Below, piece by piece: positions 9,223 to 20,000 of a stretch of 27,516 bases of DNA. Position 1 is the stretch's first letter. Each line of letters begins with the position of its first letter. The stretch is from Bremia lactucae (lineage: Eukaryota; Oomycota; Peronosporomycetes; Peronosporales; Peronosporaceae). The stretch is from the NCBI RefSeq assembly GCF_004359215.1, contig NC_090614.1, positions 1,659,322-1,686,837 on the forward strand. Direction: 5' to 3'. The position numbers and the translations under genes are program-made. The notes below the pieces were generated by a model, which did no database searches, was not told where the DNA came from, and saw nothing but the letters and a program-made list of their open reading frames with translations.

Positions 9223-9775
9223 CTAGCGAGCTGCGAAGAAGCTCCAATGCTCAATATGGGGCGACGTGGTGGAAGTGTGGCTAATTAGCGATCCGGACTC
9301 AGGGATGCCCATTGTCATTAAATGCAGAAAAGTCTGATCGATTTGTTGCGAGGCTTGTGCTGTGGCAGCGGGTAACGTGAAAGTGAAAAAACGAATTTCT
9401 TCAAATTTAGCCGAATCGTTTCGGCTTTGATCGAGTGGAATGTGGTGCACAGCCGATGCTGTGGTTCTTTAGATGGCGCGATCAGTGCTATTAGCAACAA
9501 AAACCTCTCCAGCGTTACTTCGAAAATAGACCTTGAAAATTCTATCAGCGGGTTTATTTTTCAAGGGCCCCTTCCTAATGCAAAAGCAAAAACGTCGATT
9601 CAAGATTATACAATATTCACAACATTTTTATTATCTAACTAAATTACTACATCCTTCATGTGACGCAAAATGAAAAGGGAAGTCGATCGCAGCACTTGCT
9701 AACCGAATGTTTTCAACTACACGTCCATGTCGTTCAATTCCCGCAATGTTTTCAAAGTCAATCCTTTTTAATCCA
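9223..9775 (-). pseudogene. Coding-like minus-strand segment of unknown function (decayed or multi-exon gene)
   Basis: Two open frames look coding. The first, about 9775-9631, includes IDFENIAGIERHGRVVENIR and ends in a TAA at 9631-9633. The second, about 9590-9223, includes FRSNAGEVFVANSTDRAI, then a TAA at 9469-9471, then about 80 further codons in the same frame to the stop at 9223-9225. A plausible small intron could join the first two frames (a GT after ...PFHF, acceptor TTTGCATTAG near 9584), but nothing clean removes the internal stop. I recognise no domain. It is either a pseudogene or a gene whose exon structure I cannot solve. It converges on GUF1 and follows the CCCH gene on the same strand. 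Confidence 0.35.
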
Positions 9776-10352
9776 TAAGGGCAGAGCGTAGGAACTCGAC
9801 TTCATCGGACAACAAGTAGCATTGATGGGATTGCGTCGACCCTTGCAAGACCAATAAATCGCCAAACAGTGGGGTCTTGGAGAGAGGCAAGTCTAGCCAC
9901 GCGCGTTCTTTACGATAGCAATCCGGCGAGTCAGGTGAAAGGGACTGTTCAGCGCCATTAGACGAGTACGACAGATACGACGACGTGGAGCACGTGGATC
10001 CCGTGGGGGACGTGGAGCACGTGGATCCCGTGGGGGACGCGGCCGCATGCGCTAGGAACGAAAGGTCAGTCGTGTCCACCATTGTCACAGACGTGGGAGA
10101 CGAAAGGCCGTGGGAGTCACGAAATTTTTGAAATCTCGCGGCTTGGCGTTTTTGACGATCGAATTTTCGCTGAATCGTATTGGCCTTGTCCCGGTGGTAG
10201 AGGCACAGTTGGTGAGGCTGCCCATTGCGCTTGTTCGAGCGCTCATTGAGGCACTTGCCGGTCTTGTACCGACATTTGGTGGTACTGGGCGCTGCTTTGT
10301 TGCGTAACCCCACCAGAGTAGTCGATTGGACCGAGATAGCAATAGAAACCAT
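9768..10352 (-). CDS. Putative zinc-binding/basic DNA-binding protein, 194 aa
   Basis: Single-exon frame from ATG at 10352 to TAA at 9768-9770. Residues 27-52 hold C-X5-C-X15-C-X2-H (C27, C33, C49, H52), a CCCH arrangement that could bind zinc. It is followed directly by a highly basic stretch, about residues 53-78, with repeated R/K and Q. The middle (about 95-125) is Ser/Thr-rich low complexity with a two-copy nine-residue repeat; the C-terminus (about 140-194) is leucine-rich and acidic. I infer a nuclear regulator, since similar Cys/His-plus-basic blocks occur in oomycete proteins of unknown function, but no named family is certain. No signal peptide or membrane segment is evident. TCACTCT just upstream of the start could be its Inr element. 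Confidence 0.7.
   Translation of the reverse strand: MVSIAISVQSTTLVGLRNKAAPSTTKCRYKTGKCLNERSNKRNGQPHQLCLYHRDKANTIQRKFDRQKRQAARFQKFRDSHGLSSPTSVTMVDTTDLSFLAHAAASPTGSTCSTSPTGSTCSTSSYLSYSSNGAEQSLSPDSPDCYRKERAWLDLPLSKTPLFGDLLVLQGSTQSHQCYLLSDEVEFLRSALMD
9985..10038. repeat. Two-copy 27-bp in-frame tandem repeat inside the CCCH gene
   Basis: The unit starting GTGGAGCACGTGGATCCCGT is repeated perfectly, 9985-10011 and 10012-10038. On the coding strand it adds nine residues per unit (SPTGSTCST), lengthening a Ser/Thr-rich linker. Perfect identity suggests a recent duplication. Confidence 0.95.
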
Positions 10353-10360
10353 GCTTGTAG

Positions 10361-10370
10361 AAAAGAGTGA
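10361..10370 (-). promoter_or_regulatory. Possible initiator element of the CCCH gene
   Basis: On the minus strand TCACTCTTTT fits the oomycete Inr core TCANTYY and lies 9-18 bases before the ATG at 10352. That would make a very short 5' leader. Short motif, modest support. Confidence 0.35.
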
Positions 10371-10466
10371 TTAAGCTTTAAAAGTCGAATTCGAAAGTGA
10401 TACGAAGTAGAGGTCTGGAAGATCGATGGTCTGTGCTCACTGCGGTTCTTTCGCCGTAGACAGCAT

Positions 10467-10721
10467 TCAGACGCTTAGTTGCTCCTTCTGGCATTGTACT
10501 TGCTGTACATGAGCCGGATTACCAGGAGGACAATGCGTAGACAGGCTAGCGGATGGCGTCAGCGCAACACGTTTGACTTGGCGTAAGGTTTTTGTGAGCA
10601 TGTGTATTCCGTCTTTTGGACACGAAGAGGATGCGCTCTCGAATTTCGAGTCGGAGGATTCGACATGCAGATAGCTGGCTAGTTCGCTTACAAGTCTTAT
10701 TGATGGGGCACAGAAATACAT
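10467..10721 (-). CDS. Small open frame, 84 aa, doubtful
   Basis: Opens with ATG at 10721 and closes at 10467, on the same strand as and 115 bp upstream of the CCCH gene. The product has a Ser-rich centre and several Cys residues but no recognisable domain, signal peptide or membrane segment. It could be a tiny gene, an upstream exon or a chance frame. The opposite strand from about 10717 to 10869 carries another open frame of about 50 codons rich in Lys, Tyr and Phe, so the region has been coding at some time or is simply composition-biased. Confidence 0.2.
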   Translation of the reverse strand: MYFCAPSIRLVSELASYLHVESSDSKFESASSSCPKDGIHMLTKTLRQVKRVALTPSASLSTHCPPGNPAHVQQVQCQKEQLSV

Positions 10722-12597
10722 AAAGTGGCGGCTCGAGCGAATTTACAAGGATGTCACGTTCTCATTCAAGCTTTACAAGCTTTGTGATCACTTTAAAAGA
10801 CAAGAAGCCCAAATTGGAATTGAGCATGTTGAAAGAAAGCTCAAGAAATACTCTTACTGGACACTTTAGTGGTTAAACTACTCTTTATTGCCCTGCACAT
10901 TACACGGTCTTACACAACGAGGCAGAAATTGCATACGCTTGTGCAATTATAGGTTCAGTTTTGTGTCACCGCCAGGTGGTTTAGTTCAGAGGCATTGCCA
11001 ATAAAAAAGGTGCTGGCATACGCCCGCGCTCACAAAAACACGCAAGATCATCTCTACTTTCAAACTGAAATTAATGAATGGAGGCGGCTTCACAGAACAC
11101 AGTTCATGAATGGCGTTTCTGATACCGGCAAGAGCATGTCCACCTATTGGACACGAGTCCTTTAACGCCTTTACATTAGATGCGAGTTATCCAACCGACA
11201 CACGGAGGATACATGTTCCACTTCATTTGGTGCAACGTGGATCTCCTGAGCCAAGTTCACTAGACTTTGCACTGGCTTGCAGCGCCCATCTCATATTCGT
11301 TAACCTGCTGCTTAACGCAACTGACAGCTCATTGAAGTCGTTGAGTGCCGGCTTGATAGAGCTCGTCGCCCCAACTGGTGGAGTTTATGCATGTGTCGTA
11401 ATAGCCTGAAGTCTTCTTCGCTTTTCTAAACACCCTTGTTTTAATAAAGTAGGAATTGATAGATCTGACTTCCCTTTGCTGCAGATGTACGTCTGGAGAT
11501 CCGGTTCAGATTTACGTACTTTGTAAATTATTTGTTTTTTTGCGCAAATAATGTTTTTCGTGTTACGCCACAGATCCCACTTTCAAGCATTCAAACAAAC
11601 TATTTTGCTGATCATTTACGGCAAGAGCCCTTTTGCTAGTAAAATTCTAAGCTCCTTCAGCAAGTCGGGCAAGAAATGGAAATTTATAGCAAAATACTTG
11701 ACCCTCTAGCGTATCATATATGCTATTGTTGCAACCCATCAATAGTGGTATCAATAGCCTGCTGTTGATATCTTTACGCAACTCTGCGATCAGATTCCTT
11801 CACAGGTATGCTGGACAGATGTTTAGTATAGGCGTAATTGCAACAAATGTATAGCAAGCAGTACATTGTCGCAGAATGACCACATATCTAATTAAGGAAT
11901 GACAATGTATTTAAATTTGGGAAATTCCTTGTGAGAGGCGATGATTTGGTATCTCACGATCGAATCCCACGCTTCCGGCAATCATATCCGGATCAACGAA
12001 GCAAATCTGGACCTCAAGTCTCAGGTCTGAATTTAATTCGCAGCTGCTTTCGATAAAACATTATTTCGCATGATATCCTTGCGAATGACTGCTACAGTAC
12101 TGCACACTTTGAGGCTGTATTTTCCTTTCTCTGTCATGTGGTCCGAAATGCCAGTAAAATTAAATTTCGCGCCATCGGCTGTTCTTTGGTCGCCTAGTAT
12201 TGTCTCAAGTTATTCCCACAGTCGCACCTACCAAATGCTCTGAAGTTAGACACAAGACTGGGTGCTAATCAAGCCATGGCCAATAAAAAAAAGTAGTATA
12301 ATGGAAAATCGTTGGTCTTTGCTTTTGCAGTTGTTCTCCAAATGTTCCATTCATGTATTTGGCATATTAACGGAAAGATCTGGCAGCACCGCGTAGATAG
12401 TGATTTCAACATTGCGAATATCACGACGCAAGCCAGTGAAAAGTTGATTTGGGAAAGGATTCAGCTCCAACTGGCGAGGCAATGTCATGAAGCTTCTCTC
12501 ATTTTACGCTGCTTCGTTAGCAAATACGTCCCCTTAGGATTTTGCAATTAAAAGTAGCAGGCGCTCCTTAAAAATATTAAAAGAAACAAAGCGAAAT
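10722..12597. other. Long stretch without a recognised gene
   Basis: I found no domain on either strand. The longest ATG frame is plus 11110-11409 (99 codons), hydrophobic near its end, with no family match. A second frame near 12312-12551 starts without ATG. Base composition falls to A/T-rich towards 12600, where the family-A LTR begins. No LTR, TIR or tRNA motif was found; this may be ordinary intergenic DNA or an old unrecognised element. Confidence 0.4.
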
Positions 12598-12964
12598 TGT
12601 AACGGGCTAAAGTTGCCCTAATGTTACACAGTCCCCGTTAAGCAGACTTGGTGTACTTAAGGGGATTGTCAATTGTTATCTATAGAGATGACAGTTGGAT
12701 TGGTAAAAATAGGTATTTATATTTAATACGATTAAATATAAATCAGTCTGAAAACTACTTCCTACTTGATAAGTGCGCACGAGGAGACGGATTACCGCTC
12801 CCGTGACGACTCTTAATCACAGTACTTAGTGTGTTGGGGGATGTCGCTAACGCGCCGACCACAACTACCTCACTGCACGCAAGATAAGCAAGTTAAACCG
12901 CTTCCTCGCTGTGCTAGGGTGTGTCTAAGTAGAGCGTGGCCGCATTACGACGTGCCCGCCTGCA
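12598..12964 (+). repeat. LTR, family A copy 3 (5' LTR with internal deletion)
   Basis: Starts TGTAACGGGC and ends GCCTGCA, matching the ends of copies 1 and 2, but is only 367 bp. The middle is missing: GATTGTCAATT runs directly into TTATCTATAGAGAT, skipping the AATTACTA hairpin, the TGACG/CGTCA hairpin and the GTATCT/AGATAC hairpin found in the other copies. The terminal hairpin is kept. It is followed by the gag leader, so it is a 5' LTR. A primer-binding site cannot be named; the matching position in copy 4 is longer (CTTGGTAGTACTAGTAGTCC). Confidence 0.85.
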
Positions 12965-13010
12965 CTTGAAATCCTTCCCACGACCCGCATCTCTGCGTGT
13001 GTACGTGAGG

Positions 13011-14079
13011 ATGAGCCTTAATATTGATTGGGCTCATTTTCCCACCTCTCCGAACATCATCGGGAGGTGGCACGGTTTATGGCGCAGGGACTTGGTGAAC
13101 AAGCCCTGGCCAGGCTCCTGGGTACTCCTCCTGAGCAACATTTTGCTCAGTTGAAGCAATTTCAGGCAATGGTGCTCGGACAGCGGAGGGCCGCGTCCGA
13201 GGCACAGAGCCATGCTGCGGCGGAGTCCGTCACTCAGACTCAGGATGAGCTGAGGAACAGCAGGTTCGGAGCGAGGCTCTCAACAGGACTGTTGAGATGC
13301 TCTCTGCCCGGCCGCATCAACCGAGGCCCATTCGGATGGACCCGCCCAAGTTCGATGGAACTGCGGCGCACACGATTGTCCACTGGCTTTTAGCCGTGGA
13401 GCAATGTGGTGTCGCCCAGCTCATCGAGGACGACAGCCGGATGGTGTCGTACGCTATGTCGCATCTGCGCGGTAAGGCCTCAGAGTGGGCTTACTCGGCG
13501 CTTATGGCGGACAGAAAAGCGTTCCCCTCATGGGCGATCTTTAAGGATAAGATTCGCGCCATGTACCAGCCGCCGAACAACGAAGTGTTGCTTCAGGCGC
13601 GCTTCTTTGGGGCGCGACAGGCGAAGCGATCTCTGCAAGAGTATGTGCAAGAGATGCGCTCGCTGTCCGCATCCATAACCGTAGGTCCGATTCCGGAGCA
13701 CATTAAGGTGCCCACGTTTATGAACGGACTACGGCATGGCCCATCGCGACAGGCCCTTTTCAGAAAGGTGCCGTCGACGATGGAAGAGGCAATCCAAATT
13801 GCCTTAGTTGAGGAGCAATCCTACAACAGTGCCTCGGCGACAGCTTGGTATAAGCCGTCGGCCGAGAGGACAGATGCCACTCCTATGGAGTTGGGCAATG
13901 CAGACGTGGTCTGTTTTAAATGCGGCAAGCGCGGCCATATGATGGCTCGCTGCTATGCCAGGGTCCCTGCTGGGGCAAAAATGCCCAGCAAGAGGACTCC
14001 CTTCCCAAAGGGCGATGGCAAGAACCAGCGTGCGAGACGCATGAGTTTTGCATCGACCACTAAGGGGTCGGAAATGTAG
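13011..14079 (+). pseudogene. Gypsy gag, family A copy 3, with two frameshifts
   Basis: The ATG at 13011 opens gag with MSLNIDWAHF. A shift near 13040 moves to a frame with HLSEHHREVARFMAQGLG, and a second near 13270-13300 moves to the longest frame, 13297-14079. That frame contains a retrotransposon gag domain (EWAYSALMADRK...FPSWAIFKDKIRAMYQ...EYVQEMRSL, about codons 60-125) and one CCHC zinc knuckle, CFKCGKRGHMMARC at 13912-13953. The tail is basic and ends at a TAG shared in position with the other copy. Comparison with 20969-22041 locates both shifts. Gag would form the particle shell and bind element RNA; this copy is inactive. Confidence 0.88.
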
Positions 14080-14142
14080 GAGCGTAGTGGGGGCGGGATG
14101 CTCTACTGACGCGGACTCGGAAGCTACCCCTAAGTTCAGAGA

Positions 14143-14265
14143 CACCGCACTGCTCCACGGCTAAAAGCCAGTGAACAATCTGGTGCGCCGCTGTTCCATC
14201 GAGGACGACAGCCGGATGGCGTCGTACGTCATGTCGCATCTGCGCGGTAAGGCCTCATAGTGGGT
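14143..14265. repeat. Foldback scar: inverted then direct piece of the gag gene
   Basis: 14143-14202 is an inverted copy of 13351-13410 (for example CCACGGCTAAAAGCCAGTG against CACTGGCTTTTAGCCGTGG). It passes without a gap into 14197-14265, a direct copy of about 13423-13489 (GGACGACAGCCGGATGG, TCGCATCTGCGCGGTAAGG). The junction is CATCGA, a sequence present at the matching edge of both donors. Both pieces carry several base changes relative to the gag copy above. Confidence 0.9.
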
Positions 14266-14277
14266 AGTTCCGTCATA

Positions 14278-14620
14278 GTGGGGTGTTGTTTTAAAGCCAG
14301 TCCCAGAGGTTCAACAACAATGAGAAAAAAAACAATGGCGCGAGAGGGCATCCATGTCGAATGCCGTACCGAACGGGGATCGCCTCGGACAGCAGCCGTA
14401 CACAAGAAACATGCCTTGGTGACAGTGTGCATTTGACGTATAAGGGCAACGAATCGCTCGGAAAAAACAAATCGGCGTAGGGCTGCGTAAAAGAACTCCC
14501 TGTCCAGAATATCGTAGGCTTTCCGGATATCTAATAGTATAGTGCATCGGCTGAGTTCCACTGACTTATTCTCGTCAATACAAGCTGATCTCCAAGCTGT
14601 GCCGATATTTTGGTGGCTCT
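14278..14620 (-). pseudogene. LINE ORF2: first half of the reverse transcriptase domain
   Basis: Minus-strand frame with CTILLDIRKAYDILDREFFY, the LINE RT block A (usually LLDLRKAYDTLDREFL), then ALRRFVFSERFVALIRQMHT, then a decayed block B (normally RGIRQGCPL.PLLF.L.VEPL) visible as FFLIVVEPLGLALKQHP. The sequence leaves the LINE immediately after this, before block C (YADD), and runs into the gag foldback. Without block C the enzyme could not work. The resemblance is to the non-LTR RTs common in oomycete genomes. Confidence 0.85.
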
Positions 14621-14802
14621 GGAAGTTCTCCCAGTTTGAAACTTTTTTGTAAGTCCATCGGCCGCTCAGTGATTTGATGCATTCAATCGCTCACTCTGGC
14701 CATGTGTCCTTCTCGAATCGCTTCCATATTAGCGGTAATCCATTGTCGTCTCTTCTCATTAGGAGACGTTGATTTCTTCGAGTAACAGTGGCTTAGTAAC
14801 GC

Positions 14803-15787
14803 TTACGAAGTTGCTTTTCGCGCCGATTCACTGCCTCTATGCAAATTTGCGCATTCGATGTTGTCGGTGTCCCAGTTCCTTGTCGTGATTTCGCGGCGAA
14901 TACCCATATTGCCCATATCCACCAGCATTTGGTAAAGTACTCGCTCGGGTTTATTGGAACGTATTGGGTATGTATGGCGGGCTTGGTGTCTCGGAGGTTC
15001 CTTCGTCAACAGGTCTCTTAAGTGGAGGACGACTTCCTGTTGATCAGAGTATTGTGGTGGGTTCCGTGCTGTTACCCAGATCACCCGCGGTAACCATTCA
15101 GTAGGTACATAGAACCGATCAATACGGCTGTCTTGCTCGGCAGTCCAGTATGTGAAATGGTCTGCCACTTCATCTACCTCTTTATCGATCCCGTGTTCCC
15201 GCCGAAGTCGAGCGTTAGTCAGATTTTGAAAGAGAGAAGCAGGCATATTAAAGCTGGGTTATCTGGCCGACTGGCTGTACGTTACCCTAGTCGATCTAAT
15301 TGAGGACTCTGCCCACTGTTGAAGTCTCCAAGAAGGATCGTGATCCACCAATCAAACTCCCACTGTTAGAGGGTGGAGAATAAAGCTTTTCAGTTTCCGC
15401 GCTGGTTGATGGCATCGACGCTGAGCACCTGCGTCCCATTGATGGTGGCTCCTAACTGTCGTGTATTCCACTGATTCTTATTCCACACAGTCGTCTGCGC
15501 TGCTGAGGGTGTCAAGAGGATTGTTACCCCTGCTGAATTGGATGACCCTGTACTCCAGAACGATAAGAGCGATTGTCGGTCTTGCAGCCTTAGTCCCCAC
15601 AGCTTCTGCCACAATGTTCGTAATTCCTCCGCCCCGTCTTCTATATCTACATGAATTTCTTGGAGGCACCATGCCAGGTGCCTTTCTAGGACCGTTGTCC
15701 TGTTACATGCCGATAGCCACCCAAGTCTTTTTTCTTGCTGAAGCCTAATACGTTCAAGTTCACGATTCTTGTGTCAACTGGCTGCAT
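14803..15787 (-). pseudogene. LINE ORF2: endonuclease domain
   Basis: ATG at 15787 begins ORF2 with IVNLNVLGFSKKK, the Asn-containing start of APE-type endonucleases. After a frameshift comes ERHLAWCLQEIHVDIEDGAE (the catalytic QE), then LLSFWSTGSSNSAGVTILL near 15500-15560, then the INGTQVLSVDAINQ block. In 14803-15246 the frame has DSRIDRFYVPTEWLPRV, the conserved SRIDRFYV end of the domain. This domain would nick the target to prime reverse transcription. Three or more frame changes make this copy inactive. Confidence 0.8.
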
Positions 15788-17013
15788 CTTGGCGCAATGA
15801 AGAGTCTGTGAATCCGCAGTAATATCCAGGATTCTGTGACGTCCGTAGCCACCTGCGCTCATAATAAGTTGGCGCTACAATTGTGACACTTTAAGGACAG
15901 TTCCTGGCTGCCCATAATACGGGAGGAGATTCTTCTCCTCAGACTGTTGCAGTTCTGAGGCGAAGAAAAATACTTACGAGATGGTAAATATGCGAGAGTT
16001 GACTGGTTGTAGTACGCTTGCTTATAGCGCACGTCGTGATCGAAGAACATGGCACAAACGAGGTGCTGGCTCATCCTATTCCGTCGTTTTGGGTCATAAA
16101 ACTTTAGTATGTCATCTCAAGCGTATCCTATTTCTCGGAGCTTTTGCCAGTCGCCCGCGTTGTCCCCGAGAGGAATGAGGCTCGTTTGTTGACTTCAATG
16201 GCGGGAGTTGTCTATCCAGTGTTCAATCCACTCTAATGCGAATTTATCCACAATTCGCGAGTTTGGCCTACAAAGGCCGTCGACCTTACATTCCCTCATG
16301 TTGTCGTCCACTGAACGAGCACTTTCCCGTCCAAAATCAAGAAGAGCTGGCCCAGGAAGACAAAATGCTTCATTTGCCATAATAGGTGGTCCGACACCTT
16401 TCGGGCAACCTGCTGCCATTCGGCAGTAGAGCTGATAGTTGTCGGAAAAAGTAGTTGCTGAGCGTAAGGCTAGTTAGCATCCAGCACCACCGAGGCACCT
16501 TTCCATTGAGAGCGATCCCTGTCCTCGTCCTCGCCCTCGTAGGTTAGTTGTTTGAGTATCTGATTGCTTAACCTTTTTTAGGATCACCGCGATATGGATA
16601 TTTCTGAGTACCGTCCCGGTTGTTTCATCTGGCGTCTGAATGTAACTGCGCTTCTTCACTCTGAAGATGCTTGTCTTGTTTTCTACTGGTGGCGTAATGA
16701 GAAGAGCTACCACTGTAGTGACTGGAACTGGTACTCCTGCGCGTCTGGTTGGGGGCGATCTGACCCCGCTGTATACTCAGCTGGCGATGGTTAGATGGGG
16801 CTATAGCTACTGACCTCTAACGTTGCACTGCTCTGAGACGCCTGCACCTCCTCTTGACTAGACTCGGTGACTGACGCCCTGATCAATGTCCTCTATCTGT
16901 TGCTGCCACATTTGTAAGAGTGGTAAGGACACCTTGTTGTAGGTCATGAAGCGTAGAGCCTCCCTGTAGTCTGGCCCACAATTCATCGACTTTCCGCTCC
17001 ATGTGAATGGATC
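15788..17013 (-). other. LINE interior between ORF1 and ORF2, no clear domain
   Basis: Several minus-strand frames of 70-80 codons are open (16419-16195, 16713-16474) but match no recognised motif. Position suggests the ORF1 tail plus the inter-ORF spacer of the LINE. A C9 run at 17452-17460, just beyond the right edge, interrupts frames there. Confidence 0.35.
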
Positions 17014-20000
17014 TCACTGTTCGTCCATTTTTGCATCCTCCTGAGAGTCCCGAAAATTTGGGCTGGCTGGATTCGTTGCAGGTGCCCCGGTGGCGTTGGT
17101 GACTGTTCCGACCGGAAACTCTCCCTCGGTATCGTTGCTGGGCATGTCTTCATCCGCCACCTCTAAGACTGGCAGCGTGTCCACTCGTCCTGTGTAGATG
17201 AAAGCTGAGTAGTGCATGCCCCAATATTGAACTAGAAGTGGAAGTTGCGCGGGGTGCTCAGTTCTTTCAACCATTTTATCATCGATAAGATCCATTACCG
17301 AGATGTTTTTTTTTGCTGGTTCGATTACCTTACGATAACGTGTAATGGCCGATGGTTTGAATTTTCTGCATGCCCACTCCTGCTTCTGTACATCCGCCAA
17401 GTGCAAGACGTATACTGTCTGCAGAAGGTTATTGACTGCCATACTCATCGTACCCCCCCCCCAGTATCATCACTGATGATGACGGCTCTGTCAGTGGCGT
17501 AATCTTCCAAAAACAACTTCATATGATTGGCAGATTCGGTACGCTACATATTGGCCCACCCGCGGCGAGTGTTTGCTAAGGCGTTAACGCGTTGTTCGTG
17601 GGCTAATTGGTCTTCCAGATGGAGTAGTCCCGCAAATTTGATTCCTCTTTTCAGACTTGCGGTCATGTTTTCCAGCGTTTTTTCGGGTCCTGCTAGAGTT
17701 GCTTTTACTGCTGCCTGGGCTGACACCATCACCATGCCGTTTCTAGTGGCCGTGTTGTTTACCTCTCGGATGCCTAACTGATGTTTAACGTCTTGGATGA
17801 GACCGTGGCTTTTGGGCTAAATGCACTCCCAGTGGTAGCTGGGCGCTACCACTGCGACCAAAAGTTTGCAATAGTTTTCGGAACATGCGTCGTTCTTTAC
17901 GCTTTGTGCGTGAGCAGAACGGGACTTGTTGTCTAGACCGCTTTGCCCGGAGCGAGTCCAATACCCCGTCGTTTCTTATCATCTGGTTCCTCAGCGACCT
18001 TACGGTTTTCTGTAGTCGCTATCGACTCATCCACCTGTAAGTCAACTACCTCTAAAAAAATCCGACTGATTCTCTTGCCGCTCGTCCGCTGCGTATCGGG
18101 TTCACTCGGTTCGTAATCAAGAACCTGATACGCTCATGAGCTAGCTTTTCTCTTTTCTTGTAGCGAGAGCTCACGAGCCCATAACAACAGACCACCTCCT
18201 AAACTAACCTTGATCCAGGGTTGTTTCTCTGAGGGCTCGGGTTCTGGTTACACATGCGCGAATTTCGTGTCTTGCTCCTCTTAAGGTGCCCCCCTTGGAC
18301 TTTTATTATTCGCTGCTGTTCTGCCCCACCTGAAACAATTTCTCCTTTCTGGTCTCTACGGCTTTTGTCGCTGTCGCTGCCTCCAATCGCAGCTCAATAC
18401 GCTTCGTGGCCGTGCTACAAATTTCCGTAAGACTTGAAAACGGCCTAGCCATGTCTTCCAGCTCTTGGATTTTATTTTCAGTAGCTACGATAGCCCCGGA
18501 CCCCGGAGCAGACTGTCGCTAAAGCTACATCGTGCCATCGTGTGACCCAGGTTCCAACAATGGCAACATTTAATCCGATACCCTACATTGGGTTGTTGGC
18601 CACGACAGTCGTTCCAAACCATATTATTCTGACTATCCTATCCGAAAAAAGTTGTGCATCTCGCTAGCTTAAAGGTAATCTGCCACGCTATTGATGTGCG
18701 TGAATGCGGGGTTTTGGTATCCAGATCTTCCATATCATACTCCACCGATATCTTATCTTTAAGATACGCTGTGATTCGTCCAATGTCCGTGAGCCGCGTG
18801 AGGTTGTGTAACTGCACTGTGTACTCCGTACGTCTAGCATAGCCGCTTCCGTTTCCTTGGTGTTACCTTCGCCGGATCGTTTCCTTCTCGATTTGGAGCG
18901 CATTTGAAGCCTGTAGATGCGTTCTCTGTACATGACTTGGACACTTTGATGCCGTTGCGGTATATCACGGGTGATCACGGGTGAAGAAGTAGATATGGGT
19001 GGACTTAGTAACCTGGTCATAGCTTATCGTCTTGGTCTGCCCCAGCATTGCGTAGCATGCACCAATTCTAGGATTGCCACCGTGAGCCCTGTCTGCTGAT
19101 CTTGATACTCCGGCTTCCGTCCAATTGCAAAATTAGTTCGCCTTCGACTTGAACCTGGATGGCACCGTAAAACGCAAGCGGTTGCGCTTTAAGCGCTTGT
19201 CGTACGAAGTCCGAAAGATGCCTGCATGCTACATTGCCTTCCACAATGCCTGCTAACACTGCACATTCATCATCCGTCCCGTTACGCTCTTATTAACGAC
19301 TGATTAATGACTTGGACGTTGCAAATAAATCCTTACGACGAACGATCTCCTCGCTAGTGAACTTGGCTGGATTAAACATGTAGTCCTCGGACATCGGCTT
19401 GATAGCTCCAATAAATGGCACCGGTGGAGCTCCGACACCCTTCTTTACCACCTTGGTCCACTGATTCAGGACTGGGTGTGCGCTCATTTGTACTGACTCG
19501 ATAGCTTGCGAACGATCTCCTTGAAAGATTATTTTGTGATCAGTAGTTCCTTGGTGATCGTTGTCGCAAGCTTTACCCATTCTGAAAAGGTTCTTGCTTT
19601 CTTGACGAACACTTGCTTGAAGAGGCTTAACAGACTAGCTACTTCCACCCCATTGAGTTTGGAGAATCGTTATCTCTCGGCTGATAGGACCTCCCGTTGC
19701 ATGGGTACCGCTTCATAGGCCCCTGCAAATAGTTCTCTTAGCGTTGTGCGCCATGCTTCCACCTGGCCGATGCCTGGCACTTGTACCATGTCTTTTACCA
19801 TTGCTGTGAACATCTGTTCCGCTGTTGCGCGTAAAGGTTTCTGCACTCTCAGTTGACCTGTTGCTCCTCCCATTGGGGGGCTCTCAGACGTTTGTCGTTG
19901 CTCAGACGTCAGATCTACTGCCTCCGGTGTACTCGTTCCGTGTTCTGGCTCCACCTCCACCCGACTAGCGTTCGTCGTTCATTGTTTTCACCGGTGGGCT

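Noticed and set aside
10717..10869. Secreted RXLR-type effector fragment
   Set aside because: No signal peptide, RXLR or WY motif could be found in the short Lys/Tyr-rich frame.
11110..11409. 99-codon ATG frame as a gene
   Set aside because: No domain, no signal peptide that I trust, no promoter signal; left inside the gene-poor entry.
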